A DNA stretch of 64,000 nucleotides from a virus: positions 1 through 64,000 of IMG/VR virus record IMGVR_UViG_3300020469_004256, one strand, 5' to 3'. The notes below the pieces were generated by a model. It was not told the DNA's origin. It did not search any database and was given only the letters and a program-made list of their open reading frames with translations. Position numbers and translations under genes: made by a program. Numbering within the stretch: the stretch's first letter is position 1; each line of letters opens with the position of its first letter. Positions 40,404 to 50,079 of the stretch are shown piece by piece.

Positions 40404-41495
40404 CTAAACGTCTACGATTAGTTTGCCGTATCTTTTATAAAACTCCTTAAAGCTCACAAGCTCTTTAGGGGAAAACGGTAGTTGATGATTCTTAAGAGCA
40501 ATTCTTGCCCCAAGTACTACCATTTCAGTTTCAAAATTGTCCATCATATATTGTAGAAAACAGTCTGCCATCTTGTGCCAAGCCGCCATCTTCTTGTTCT
40601 TCTGCGCCTTTTCACATTCGTCTTTTAGTTCATAACACAATGAAGTAATCAACGAGTACATAGCACTCACTTCTTTTGTATCAAGTTTCTTAACCTTACC
40701 AGTTAAAATATCTGTTGGGTTAGGAAGTTTACCTGCTACATCTTTATGAGCATTAAATTTTACTGCAAGACCTTCACCTACTGCACCAGTAATGATGTCT
40801 GTAAGTTGTGAGCCTTGTAAATTACTTGACTCTAACATATCACTTACAAAAGACCAACTTCTTGGAGTAGCAAATGCTCTTGATGAGCTTCTAGGATCAA
40901 AGTCATACAAGTCATTTTTAGCAAATGTCAAGTAACCAACCACATCAGGGTGGATGTTATTATTAGTTGCCCAATCTTGCCAGTCTTCAAAATTAACTGC
41001 CATTTCAATATGCAACATTCTGTTAGCAAGTGGACTAGGCATTCTGTAAGTAACACCTCTGTCACTTTCTCTATTACCAGCCGCCACAATCGATACTCCT
41101 TCTGGCAATACATAAGTACCAATTCTTCTGTTAAGAATTAACTGATACGCCGCCGCCTGTACACTTTGTGGTGCCGCATTAATTTCGTCTAAGAACAAAA
41201 TAGATGTGTCCTTAGGATCACTTGGAAGATCAACTGGTGGTGCCCAATCCATTTTATTTTCTTTAGAATTAAAATATGGAATACCACGTAAGTCAGTTGG
41301 TTCTAAAAGAAGCAATCTAAGATCAATCACTCCTCTATCAGTATTCTTACCAATCTGTTCAATAATTTCTGATTTACCAATGCCTGGAGGACCCCATAAC
41401 ATAACGGGTCTTTTAGCATCGATACAAGCAAGTACCTCAGTCATTACATCACTGGGTCTTACTGTTCTAGCGTCTGTTGTTGTTGTTTTAGCCAT
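40404..41495 (-). CDS. MoxR-type AAA+ ATPase
   Basis: 363 residues. Walker A in MLWGPPGIGKSE (about residues 35-42), Walker B ILFLDEIN, sensor-1 Asn in AAGNRES (and SPLANRM with the Arg finger region). DLRGIPYF and EPTDL fit MoxR/CobS-like ATPases. It is the probable partner of the metallopeptidase/VWA protein, with which it shares an identical promoter sequence; such pairs remodel or load target proteins. Cyanophage T4-like genomes carry a CobS-like ATPase, so cobalt/B12 chemistry is one alternative. Confidence 0.9.
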   Translation of the reverse strand: MAKTTTTDARTVRPSDVMTEVLACIDAKRPVMLWGPPGIGKSEIIEQIGKNTDRGVIDLRLLLLEPTDLRGIPYFNSKENKMDWAPPVDLPSDPKDTSILFLDEINAAPQSVQAAAYQLILNRRIGTYVLPEGVSIVAAGNRESDRGVTYRMPSPLANRMLHIEMAVNFEDWQDWATNNNIHPDVVGYLTFAKNDLYDFDPRSSSRAFATPRSWSFVSDMLESSNLQGSQLTDIITGAVGEGLAVKFNAHKDVAGKLPNPTDILTGKVKKLDTKEVSAMYSLITSLCYELKDECEKAQKNKKMAAWHKMADCFLQYMMDNFETEMVVLGARIALKNHQLPFSPKELVSFKEFYKRYGKLIVDV

Positions 41496-41531
41496 CTTAA
41501 CCTCTCTCTTTGTTAATTGTTTATATTATTA

Positions 41532-41559
41532 ATAATAGCATCATATAGAGATCTGTCAA
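41532..41559 (-). promoter_or_regulatory. Sigma70-type promoter for the AAA+ gene, duplicated sequence
   Basis: TTGACA at 41559-41554, 16-base spacer, TATTAT at 41537-41532; about 36 consecutive bases around it are the same as at 36457-36484. Confidence 0.8.
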
Positions 41560-41627
41560 CCAGAAAAGCACATTTTTCTGGCCAAAAAAATCCAATAAAC
41601 TCAAGGCTTTTTTAAAAAAATTAAAAA

Positions 41628-42008
41628 TTATTCAAAATCTGGTGAGTAATTTTGAGTATTTACTGTGATATTTCGTGACCAAAGTTCAACATCACCATCA
41701 ATTAATTTGAGATCCACAGCATCTTTTTCATTGAATACCACAATTTTCTTGTTGTCTATGTAATATGGAAGAAGCATCTCCTTCTCTAAATTATACACAT
41801 GAATAGACTTTACACTAAATGGCTGTTTCACTTTAATCACATATGATGGAAAGTGTTGTTCTAATATTTGTACACCAATTTTTGTCAATCGTAATGAGTT
41901 ATCGCTCAACCTACTCACAAACATGTTGAGTATTTGTGCTTCTGTTATGCCTTTTGATTTGACATAGTCAACGACAATGCGTTTATTATGGTTGATAATG
42001 TTTGACAT
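41628..42008 (-). CDS. Unknown protein, 126 aa
   Basis: 126 residues. First half helical (NKRIVVDYVKSKGITEAQILNMFVSRL), second half strand-rich (YVIKVKQPFSVKSIHVYNLEKEMLLPYYI). Starts within the end of gene 41986-42288. No family recognised. Confidence 0.55.
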   Translation of the reverse strand: MSNIINHNKRIVVDYVKSKGITEAQILNMFVSRLSDNSLRLTKIGVQILEQHFPSYVIKVKQPFSVKSIHVYNLEKEMLLPYYIDNKKIVVFNEKDAVDLKLIDGDVELWSRNITVNTQNYSPDFE

Positions 42009-42288
42009 CCAACTTCTTTCCAGCAGTTAAAACATGTACTGAAAAGTCGTTGCACTTGAACAATGCATTTAGTTTTTCTGCTAAATTAATTGCGTGTCCC
42101 GAATTTGAAAATGATACTTTTTTATATTTAGGTCCTGGATAGTTTACAAGTGTATTCAATGACCTTAGGTTCACAGGAGCGTCTTTGTAGAAAACCGCAT
42201 AGATGGCTTCCGCTTTAAGAACCTGTTCGCTCTTATAGTTTTTGGGGTTAGTGAATTCTAACAATATATCTGGTTTTGGTCTACTCAT
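41986..42288 (-). CDS. Unknown basic protein, 100 aa
   Basis: 100 residues, basic, mixed helix/strand (ILLEFTNPKNYKSEQVLKAEAIYAVFYKDAP...). TGGAG lies nine bases before the ATG and a late promoter above it, so it heads a two-gene unit. No family recognised. Confidence 0.55.
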   Translation of the reverse strand: MSRPKPDILLEFTNPKNYKSEQVLKAEAIYAVFYKDAPVNLRSLNTLVNYPGPKYKKVSFSNSGHAINLAEKLNALFKCNDFSVHVLTAGKKLDVKHYQP

Positions 42289-42309
42289 TGTTGCTCCATT
42301 ATGTATAAG

Positions 42310-42317
42310 TATTTATC
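42310..42317 (-). promoter_or_regulatory. T4-type late promoter (GATAAATA) for genes 41628-42288
   Basis: GATAAATA, CTTAT and a predicted start at 42304, leader of about 16 bases with TGGAG. Confidence 0.7.
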
Positions 42318-42333
42318 TTCTCTTGAGATAAAA

Positions 42334-44319
42334 CTACATATAACTTACTAAAATTTTGGCACTTCCGGTAGTTGCGGAGCCTATATTTAAGTAAGCATTA
42401 ATAGTTGCGTCTGAGCCTGTAGTGTATTGATATGCTGGCTGTATAGCATAAGTGCCTATTGATGTTAAATCTATTTCGTCATTGGTTACAAGTCTATCAG
42501 TATCACCTGAATCACCAACAGTTAGTGTTGCGTCAATGTTATCAAATGCTTGTGTAACTTCAATTGATACCAATGTAATTCTTGAACCATCTGACACAGT
42601 GCCAATTGCTGTAGTGCCTGTTCCACCTGACTGTGCAACTGTTCCGTCAATAGTGTTTGCATCTGTGTTTGCAGAATCTTCATCTGCCAATAAGTTCCAT
42701 GCACTACCATTGTAAACAAAGAATGCATACTCACCGTTGCCTGAGTCAATAACATAAACAGTATCACCAGTTGTGGCTGATAGAGCATTTCTTGCCGTAA
42801 TATCATTTACGACTGTTGTACCACCGCCACCACCACCTGCAACAATACCTTGTTCTACTGTTACTGCCAAAGGATGTCTTCCATTGTGTACTGAATATAC
42901 CCCTAGGCTTGATAATGGTGTACCTGTTGTTTCATCTAATAAAATTTCACCACCATCTGCTCTTGTTAATTTTATATATGCTCCTGATGATGCTGATGTA
43001 GATAATGCCCACCCTGTACCTGATGATGCACCTGCTACTGGACTACCATTACCATCATTTGTTACATTCACAATAGTAATTGTTCCACCTGTTGAATTTG
43101 ATAATACAACATCCGAACCAGATGCTGACGCTGTAATGTTTGTAACATTTGCCGCATTAACATCTGCTATGATGTCTGCACCAATACCAACTGCAATACC
43201 ATAAGCGGCTTGACCTGCTGTTGTGGTTGAGAATGTTACTGACGTTCCGTTAATTGTTATTTCACCACCTGGATAAACACCAACCAATCCATATGCTAAA
43301 CTTAATGTTGAAGTTGTTGCTGTCGATGGAGAAGGTGAACTTGATGCTGTTACACCATGTGTCGATGTACTGCCATTAATGTCTGCTATTGTCTGTGTTA
43401 GTGTTGTGCTTGTTAGTGTAACTGCTGTTTCATTAATTTCTAATACGTCATTTGCTGTTACTGTTGGATCTACCACTGTACCTGTTACTGATGATGCAAT
43501 AGAATCTGCTATCTTTAAAAACTGTATTTTGCCTGATGTTGAAGTAGTTGTTAAGCCACCTGCTGTTGAATTATCTGTGTAAAGAAAATCTCCAACCGAT
43601 CCAGGTATTGCAGGATTAAAATCAATAATTCTTGTGTTTGGTCTTAACATAAATTGATCTGGTCCTGGTCCTGGGTTAGTTACTGTACCAATTGTTTTCG
43701 CCGCTGTTGATGCCGTTGTTTTAGCGAAACCTGATGGTGTGATTGATATAACATCGCCTGAGCTAAAACCATGTGATGCTTGATCTAATACATAGTGCAT
43801 CTGTGGGTTTAAATATTGAAATCTTGAGTTAATGTTTTGATAAAATGTTTGTGATGTGATTGAAGCTGGTACTGGATCTATCATTGGGTGTCCGTTTTCA
43901 TTTAATTGAAAACACACTGCTGACCCTACTGCAAATACACCAGAACCTGATGGTGATCTAAATGTGTTATATCTCAACCAATCTTCTACCACACAAACTA
44001 TAGAAGTTGTTGTTTTAGATGTTATAGAAACAATTCTACAGCATATACCAGATGTTGCACCTGATATCCAATCACCTACTTGAACATCTAAACCATTGTA
44101 TTGAAAATCTTTTCTTGTTAAGTGAGATCCGTGATCTTGTGCTGTAACTGTTGCTGTTACTGTCCATCTATAATATTTTGGGTTACTACCACCTGAATAC
44201 CATTTATCACCTTGTCCATCATTGTGTGGCCACTGTGCATCGTTGGCAATGTTTGTTATGTTAAGACTTAAAACTTTTGCTGGTTTATTTACATCAATAA
44301 AATTGGTTTTGTAGGCCAT
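42334..44319 (-). CDS. Phage tail-fibre/virion structural protein, 661 aa
   Basis: 661 residues. N-terminus KTNFIDVNKPAKVLSLNITNIANDAQWPHND resembles the baseplate-proximal part of T4-like marine phage tail proteins. The rest is rich in Thr, Ser, Gly and short beta-strands (TAATSTLSLAYGLVGVY and similar), with a collagen-like GGGGGG run in the middle and a Gly/Thr-rich end (TDRLVTNDEIDLTSIGTYAIQ). Lies four bases after the giant fibre gene. Its place in the fibre (tip, adaptor or chaperone-free distal unit) is not known. Confidence 0.75.
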   Translation of the reverse strand: MAYKTNFIDVNKPAKVLSLNITNIANDAQWPHNDGQGDKWYSGGSNPKYYRWTVTATVTAQDHGSHLTRKDFQYNGLDVQVGDWISGATSGICCRIVSITSKTTTSIVCVVEDWLRYNTFRSPSGSGVFAVGSAVCFQLNENGHPMIDPVPASITSQTFYQNINSRFQYLNPQMHYVLDQASHGFSSGDVISITPSGFAKTTASTAAKTIGTVTNPGPGPDQFMLRPNTRIIDFNPAIPGSVGDFLYTDNSTAGGLTTTSTSGKIQFLKIADSIASSVTGTVVDPTVTANDVLEINETAVTLTSTTLTQTIADINGSTSTHGVTASSSPSPSTATTSTLSLAYGLVGVYPGGEITINGTSVTFSTTTAGQAAYGIAVGIGADIIADVNAANVTNITASASGSDVVLSNSTGGTITIVNVTNDGNGSPVAGASSGTGWALSTSASSGAYIKLTRADGGEILLDETTGTPLSSLGVYSVHNGRHPLAVTVEQGIVAGGGGGGTTVVNDITARNALSATTGDTVYVIDSGNGEYAFFVYNGSAWNLLADEDSANTDANTIDGTVAQSGGTGTTAIGTVSDGSRITLVSIEVTQAFDNIDATLTVGDSGDTDRLVTNDEIDLTSIGTYAIQPAYQYTTGSDATINAYLNIGSATTGSAKILVSYM

Positions 44320-44322
44320 CTA

Positions 44323-47300
44323 TTAGCCTCCCATTACCACTTGTACCCATGCATGAGTAGTTGTACCAAACGATCTTGATGCTCCTGAGTCACTCTCTGC
44401 CGCTTTAATTTTTATTGAACCAAATGATCCAAATGCTGTTGGTGACCCTGTTGATCCACCGCCTGGTATTTCTCTCAATGTAATATCTTTGTTCAAAGGA
44501 TTCATTGTGTATTTGTTTGATGCATACACATAACCATATAATGTAAGACTTGCTGGTGGATAACTGTAACCTGTAAAGTTGATTGTTATATCACCACCTG
44601 ATGCTGAATCAATTGATACACTTGATATACCTGATGATGTATCTGTTATACTTGATAATGTACCATTTGTTGCATAATTAATTTTAAACATTTCAACTCC
44701 TGTTGAACCGCCACCTGATGCAGTTGCTGGTTTCCAGTAACTGTTTGCGTTGTCCCAAGTAAGTACCTGTCCATCTGTTGGTGCTGTGTTATTAACATTT
44801 GATAAATCAGCAATGTCTGCCGCACCAATACGTGCATCTGCTCTTGCATCTGTGTAATATAAATTTGCACCTTCTGAAACATCATCTGTTGTTAATGAAT
44901 CCCAACTTAACTGTCCTGAACCATTGGTTTTTAAGTATTGGTTTGCTGAACCATCTGCCTGCGGCCATTTTTGACCATCAAGTATGATATCGCCTGTGCT
45001 GTGTGGAGTAATTGTAATATTACCATTTGATGCTGTTGTTGAAATTCCTAAGTTACCTGCCGCTGATACTTGCGGTGATGCTCCAGTAGTTGTTACTGAA
45101 CCAACTGTTAATGCATCAGTTGTTTTGTTGTATGTAAATCCTGCGTCTCCACCAAATGATCCACCATCATTGAATTGAACCTGTGTGTCTGAACCAGCAA
45201 CACTGCCACCTCCACTTGATTGTGCCACCCAAGCATAGTCTGAACCGTTCCATGAAAGAACATATCCATTTGTTGGATTTGATTGATTTAGGTGTGCGTC
45301 AACATCTGAGTTTGCATAAAGTTGACTTGTTAATGCTACTGTACCGTCTGCATCTGGTAAGTTAATTGTTCTGTCTGCTGTTGGATCAATTGCTTGAAGT
45401 TTTGTTTCATTGTTGTCTGCTGTTGAACCTTCAAAACTAATACTTACGATACTGTTGATGTTTGGATCTAATTCTAATGTAACATTGTTTGCGGCAATGC
45501 CTGCATTAATTTGTCCAGTAGTTCCTAAGAACGTTAGTGTTTCTGTCGCAGTGTTGAATGTGTGTGAACCAGTGTTACCTGCAAGACCGAATGTTCCGCC
45601 TCCTGCCGCTTTCCATTTAAATGCAGTTGATGAATGATCGTAGTATAATACTTTGCCATCATCTGATGCTGAAATTGTATCAACATCACTTAATGTTGTT
45701 AAACCTGCCGCCGCTATTCTGGCATCAGCTCTCGCATTTGTATAATATAAGTTAGAACCTTCTGATAAATCACCAGTGTCTTTTGCCGCTAGTCTTGTGT
45801 CAAATGCTGAGTTATCAAATAATGTTGTGTCACCTGCAAGTGCTGTTGTAGAACTTGTACCTAATTGTAATGAGTCAGTAATTCCATAACCTGCTATTGT
45901 AGTTGGTTTGCCTGTTAGTGAAGCAAATGACTGTGCTGGTACTGATGTTAAATATCCTGCACTTGCATGATTGCCCCAACCATATGCTGTGTTCCAATTT
46001 GCCGAGCCAGCCGCAACAATTCTTGCATCTGCTCTAGCATCTGTGTAATATAAATTTGAACCTTCTGATAAATCACCAGTGTCTTTAGAACTTAGATCTA
46101 AGTTAGCACCAGTTTGTAAATTAACTCTTGCATCTGCTCTTGCATCTGTGTAATACAAGTTTGTGCCTTCTGTTAAATCAGTTGTTGTTGATGAACTTTC
46201 ATCTAATAATTTTCTCCAAGCACCACCGTGTGCAAAGTAACCTTTGCCTGTGCCATGTACGTGAGCAAACATACCGTGATATGTTGCCGCACTTGGTAAA
46301 TCGCCTTCAGCACTGTAAACGTTTGAATATAAAATTTTACCAGAAACAGTAAGATCGTTTGTTGTTTTGTTGTAAACTATTCCTGCGTCACCGCCCATTA
46401 CACCACCGTCATTAAATTGTACGTATGTGTCTGAACCAGCCGCCGTTGCCGCTGTTACTGTTGCGTTTTCCCAACGTGATGAACTTGCATTGTATTTTAA
46501 GAATTGATTGTTTTGAATTGATGATATTGTAACATCATTCATTTCACTTAATTCGTTTTCACTTGCTACTTGTGAGTCAACGTATGCCTTAACTGATTGC
46601 TGTGATGGAAGTCTAGTAGCACTGTCTGATGCCATATTGTCTTCATCAATCAATGCATTTGTGATTCTTGCATCTGCTCTAGCATCTGTGTAATATAAGT
46701 TTGTGCCTTCTGCTAAATTAGTTGTTGATTTTGTTGCTAATCTTGTGTCAAAGTCTGCATTGGCTCTTGCACTTGTGTAATACAAGTTCGAAGAACCTTC
46801 TGTTACTGTATCTGTATCGCCTTGTGTAAATGTTAGTACACCTGTGCCACTGTTGTATGAAAGTTGTGCTGATCCTTCACTAATTGCCGCTCTTGCTCTT
46901 GCATCTGTGTAATATAGATTTGCACCTTCTGTCAAGTCACCTGTGTCTTTGGTTGCTAATCTATTGTCAAAATCTGTGTTTGTGTAACCCGAGTTGCTAA
47001 TCCATGCATAGTCTGAGCCGTTCCAACTCAATACATAACCTGAAGTTGGATTTGATTGGTTTAGATGTGTATCAATTGCACCGTTCAATCCTGCTGTTGT
47101 TTGATAACCTGCCGCACCGTGATCTCCCCAACCATATGCTGTGTTCCAGTTTGCCGAACCTGCCGCAGTAATTCTTCCATCTGCTCTTGCGTTTGTGTAG
47201 TATAAGTTAGATCCTTCTGCTAAATCACCTGTGTCTTTGGTTGCTAATCTTGTATCAAATGCTGAGTTATCAAATAATGTTGGCTTGCCTGTTAAGTCAG

Positions 47301-49629
47301 CATAAGCACCACTGAATGCATCTGTAATTCCGTAACCTGCTATTGTTGTTGGTTTACTTGTTAAATCTGCAAATACACCTGAAAACAATGCTGTATTACC
47401 TGCAAGTGCTGTTGTGGCACTCGTACCTATTTGTAATGCATCTGTAATTCCGTAACCTGCTATTGTAGTTGGCTTGCCTGTCAGTGAAGCAAATGACTGA
47501 GCTGGTACACTTGTTAAGTAACCTGCACTGCCATGGTCACCCCAACCATATGCTGTAATAAATTGTCCTAGATTTGTATCAGTTAATACATTCGTGCCCA
47601 TGTCAATTGTGTTGCCATTGGCATCCAGTGTCCCACCAAGTTGTGGAGTAGCATCATTCACTATGTCTGTGATACCACCTGTGCCATTTGCCACCCATGC
47701 ATAGTCTGAACCGTTCCAAGAAAGAACGTAACCACTTGTTGGACCACTTTGATTTAAGTGGGCGTCAACGTCACTGTTAGTGTAAGAACTTCCTGATGCA
47801 TCTACTTTCCATTTAAATGAAGTTGATGAATGATCATAGTATAAAACTTTTCCATCGTCGCCTGCCACTACTGCATCAACGTTTGATAAATCTGTTAGTG
47901 ATGCCGCTTGTACTCTAGCATCTGCTCTTGCGTTGGTAAAGTATAAGTTTGATCCTTCTGCTACAGCACCTGTATCTTTACTTGCTAATCTTGTGTCAAA
48001 GTCTGTATTGAAACTTGAGTAAACTGTGTCTGTATCATTTGCTGGTGCCCATCTTGAGTTACCATTATCCCATTTTAATACTTGTCCATCTGTAGGAGCC
48101 GCTGTGTGTACGTTTGCCAATGCGTTAATGTTTGCCGCACCAATACGTGCATCTGCTCTTGCATCAGTAAAGTATAAATTTGCACCTTCTGTTGTGATGT
48201 CAGTTGTTAATGCTTGGTCAACCCATGCACTACCATTGTGGTATAAAACTTCTCCTGATGCTGGTGTACCAATTGTTGTATCTGTTAAACCTGCAAGTGT
48301 TGTTGTAGTTGAAACACCTGTAAGTTGTGAACCATCTACTGCTGGTAATCTACCTGAACCATCTAGTTGTACAATCTTACTTGCTGTTGTGCCTACATCA
48401 ACGTTTAGTGTTGCATCACCTGATGTTGCACCACCTGTTAAACCTGTGCCTGCAACAACTGATGTAATATCTCCTGCTCCACCACCTGTCTGTGCCACCC
48501 ATGCATAGTCTGAACCATTCCAACTTAACACATATCCTGCTGTTGGATTTGATTGGTTTAGATGTGTGTCAACTCTTGCATCTGTGTAATATAAATTTGT
48601 ACCTTCTGATACATCTGAAGTTGACTTACCTGATAGTCTTGTATCAAATGTACTATTGAAATCTGCTGTTGCTAATTTTGTTGCAATACTATTTGTTATC
48701 GTTGTTGAAAAGTTTGCATCATCACCAAGTGCCGCCGCTAGTTCATTTAATGTGTCTAGTGTGCCTGGTGCTGAGTCAACTAAATTTGCTACCTGTGTAT
48801 TAACATAAGTTTGTGTTGCAACATCTGATGTAAATTCTAATGCTGTTTCACCTGAGTTAACTCTTACAAATTTTCCTGCGTCACCTGTAAGGTTTGATGG
48901 TGTGTCTGACAAGCCAACGAAAGTAGATGAACCACCGCCACCTCCACCGCTGTTGTTGTCTGCACCAATTTCCCATTGTCCGCTTGATGAATTATATTTT
49001 AATACTGAACCATTTACTGCTCCTGCAACATCAACATCGCCAATGTTTGCTATCGAATCAATTGCTCCGGCAGTTGATGCTCTACCATAAAAGTTATCAG
49101 CATAAATGTTGGCCCATTTGTATGAGTTTGAACCTAATGAGTATGTGCTGTCTGTGTCTGGTAATTGGTTTGCATTATTTTTTAATGTGTTTGCATCTGT
49201 TTCTGCTTTTGAGTATACGTCTAAATTTGTTCTTGCTGTTGCTACTGAAGCCAATGATGCTAAATTGTCTGATTTTCTTAAAAAGTCTGAAGCCGCTACA
49301 CCACCTAATTTGCCTGCGTCAACATTGGCATTAAGTTGTAGTGTTAAGTCATTTGTGTTTGAGGTTACAGTGATACCGCTTGCCGCGTTTGCGATAATTG
49401 ATTTTAGTTGTAAATTATCACCTGATTTACTTGTGAATAACCCAGAACCTGTGCCTAGGTTTAATGCTGTTGTATCGTTTGATGCTGTGATAGTGATGTT
49501 GTTTGCATCTGCTGTTAATGTTACATTAGTACCGCCTACAAGACCTTTGAATTGCAGATCTACACCTGACTTTTGTGCAAAAATCCCTTGACCAGTACCT
49601 AAATTTGACGCCGTGTTTATTTCAGACAT
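44323..49629 (-). CDS. Giant repetitive tail-fibre protein, 1768 aa
   Basis: 1768 residues of Gly/Thr/Ser/Asp-rich beta structure built from recurring units. EG-x-NLYYTDARADARI occurs about eleven times (Tyr/Phe and Asp/Asn vary), NQS-x-PT-x-GYVLSWNGSDYAWV four times, and TIAGYGITDA with GWGDHGSAGYL units several times. Ala-rich N-terminus, C-terminal part ASRSFGTTTHAWVQVVMGG. This kind of fibre is known in cyanophage and marine T4-like phages; it binds the host surface. The repeats are DNA-level near duplicates (44800-48620) and can recombine. Expressed from the late promoter at 49666-49673. Confidence 0.88.
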   Translation of the reverse strand: MSEINTASNLGTGQGIFAQKSGVDLQFKGLVGGTNVTLTADANNITITASNDTTALNLGTGSGLFTSKSGDNLQLKSIIANAASGITVTSNTNDLTLQLNANVDAGKLGGVAASDFLRKSDNLASLASVATARTNLDVYSKAETDANTLKNNANQLPDTDSTYSLGSNSYKWANIYADNFYGRASTAGAIDSIANIGDVDVAGAVNGSVLKYNSSSGQWEIGADNNSGGGGGGSSTFVGLSDTPSNLTGDAGKFVRVNSGETALEFTSDVATQTYVNTQVANLVDSAPGTLDTLNELAAALGDDANFSTTITNSIATKLATADFNSTFDTRLSGKSTSDVSEGTNLYYTDARVDTHLNQSNPTAGYVLSWNGSDYAWVAQTGGGAGDITSVVAGTGLTGGATSGDATLNVDVGTTASKIVQLDGSGRLPAVDGSQLTGVSTTTTLAGLTDTTIGTPASGEVLYHNGSAWVDQALTTDITTEGANLYFTDARADARIGAANINALANVHTAAPTDGQVLKWDNGNSRWAPANDTDTVYSSFNTDFDTRLASKDTGAVAEGSNLYFTNARADARVQAASLTDLSNVDAVVAGDDGKVLYYDHSSTSFKWKVDASGSSYTNSDVDAHLNQSGPTSGYVLSWNGSDYAWVANGTGGITDIVNDATPQLGGTLDANGNTIDMGTNVLTDTNLGQFITAYGWGDHGSAGYLTSVPAQSFASLTGKPTTIAGYGITDALQIGTSATTALAGNTALFSGVFADLTSKPTTIAGYGITDAFSGAYADLTGKPTLFDNSAFDTRLATKDTGDLAEGSNLYYTNARADGRITAAGSANWNTAYGWGDHGAAGYQTTAGLNGAIDTHLNQSNPTSGYVLSWNGSDYAWISNSGYTNTDFDNRLATKDTGDLTEGANLYYTDARARAAISEGSAQLSYNSGTGVLTFTQGDTDTVTEGSSNLYYTSARANADFDTRLATKSTTNLAEGTNLYYTDARADARITNALIDEDNMASDSATRLPSQQSVKAYVDSQVASENELSEMNDVTISSIQNNQFLKYNASSSRWENATVTAATAAGSDTYVQFNDGGVMGGDAGIVYNKTTNDLTVSGKILYSNVYSAEGDLPSAATYHGMFAHVHGTGKGYFAHGGAWRKLLDESSSTTTDLTEGTNLYYTDARADARVNLQTGANLDLSSKDTGDLSEGSNLYYTDARADARIVAAGSANWNTAYGWGNHASAGYLTSVPAQSFASLTGKPTTIAGYGITDSLQLGTSSTTALAGDTTLFDNSAFDTRLAAKDTGDLSEGSNLYYTNARADARIAAAGLTTLSDVDTISASDDGKVLYYDHSSTAFKWKAAGGGTFGLAGNTGSHTFNTATETLTFLGTTGQINAGIAANNVTLELDPNINSIVSISFEGSTADNNETKLQAIDPTADRTINLPDADGTVALTSQLYANSDVDAHLNQSNPTNGYVLSWNGSDYAWVAQSSGGGSVAGSDTQVQFNDGGSFGGDAGFTYNKTTDALTVGSVTTTGASPQVSAAGNLGISTTASNGNITITPHSTGDIILDGQKWPQADGSANQYLKTNGSGQLSWDSLTTDDVSEGANLYYTDARADARIGAADIADLSNVNNTAPTDGQVLTWDNANSYWKPATASGGGSTGVEMFKINYATNGTLSSITDTSSGISSVSIDSASGGDITINFTGYSYPPASLTLYGYVYASNKYTMNPLNKDITLREIPGGGSTGSPTAFGSFGSIKIKAAESDSGASRSFGTTTHAWVQVVMGG
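44800..48620 (-). repeat. Tandem/interspersed protein-level repeats in the tail-fibre gene
   Basis: About eleven copies of a unit with the core LYYTDARADARI and four of GYVLSWNGSDYAW, spaced unevenly and conserved also at DNA level (recurring GCATCTGTGTAATATAA on the plus strand and close variants). Confidence 0.8.
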
Positions 49630-49665
49630 ATCTTCTATACCCCTTACAAATATTTGTATTATATG

Positions 49666-49673
49666 TATTTATT
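49666..49673 (-). promoter_or_regulatory. T4-type late promoter (AATAAATA) for the tail-fibre operon
   Basis: AATAAATA, CATAT, predicted start near 49660; the leader carries AAGGGG before the ATG at 49629. Confidence 0.7.
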
Positions 49674-49685
49674 ATTAAAGTGGAA

Positions 49686-50063
49686 TTAATGGTTCAAAAG
49701 AATTGACTCAACTGAGCCTGCTGAAGCATTAAAAACAAGTGCTTTAATATAAACATAGTTTCCAGTAAATGTAAATGCTTCTGTGCCTGTTAATGTGGTG
49801 AATGATTTTGCGTTTGCACCACTTAATGGTATCCTAAACCAATCATTTGCGGTTGGTGTTGTTGCTAGTGTGGCTTCAAGTGCAAATGATCCTGTAAAAC
49901 CATTGCCTTTGAATGCAACTGTGTGTAATCCGTCGGAAAATCCGTAATATGAATCTGCTGGAACATCTGCTGATGTTATAGAAGTATTTGTGTAACTCCA
50001 AGGCAAAGAAAGTGAAGTTCCTGCACTGTCTTTGGTTAACATTTGTATACTGGTTCTTGACAT
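49686..50063 (-). CDS. Probable small virion structural protein, 125 aa
   Basis: 125 residues, Thr/Ser/Ala/Gly-rich with strands (SLSLPWSYTNTSITS, DSYYGFSDGLHTVAFKGNGFTGSFALEATLATTP). Composition like the neighbouring fibre proteins suggests a small fibre or baseplate accessory. A late promoter lies eight bases before the ATG. Confidence 0.6.
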   Translation of the reverse strand: MSRTSIQMLTKDSAGTSLSLPWSYTNTSITSADVPADSYYGFSDGLHTVAFKGNGFTGSFALEATLATTPTANDWFRIPLSGANAKSFTTLTGTEAFTFTGNYVYIKALVFNASAGSVESILLNH

Positions 50064-50071
50064 AATAAACT

Positions 50072-50079
50072 TATTTATC
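50072..50079 (-). promoter_or_regulatory. T4-type late promoter (GATAAATA) for gene 49686-50063
   Basis: GATAAATA, AGTTT, predicted start at 50066, only three bases before the ATG, so a nearly leaderless mRNA. Confidence 0.65.

Noticed and set aside
40404-41495. AAA+ gene as cobaltochelatase subunit CobS
   Set aside because: Related in fold, but the MoxR-like motifs and the paired metallopeptidase/VWA gene fit better; kept only as an alternative.
44800-48620. Repeats as a possible CRISPR array
   Set aside because: The repeats are in-frame protein units of unequal spacing in a tail-fibre gene, without constant direct repeats and unique spacers.
42334-49629. Several long open frames on the plus strand opposite the fibre genes
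   Set aside because: They mirror the repetitive, codon-biased fibre genes, have no ribosome sites and show low-complexity translations.
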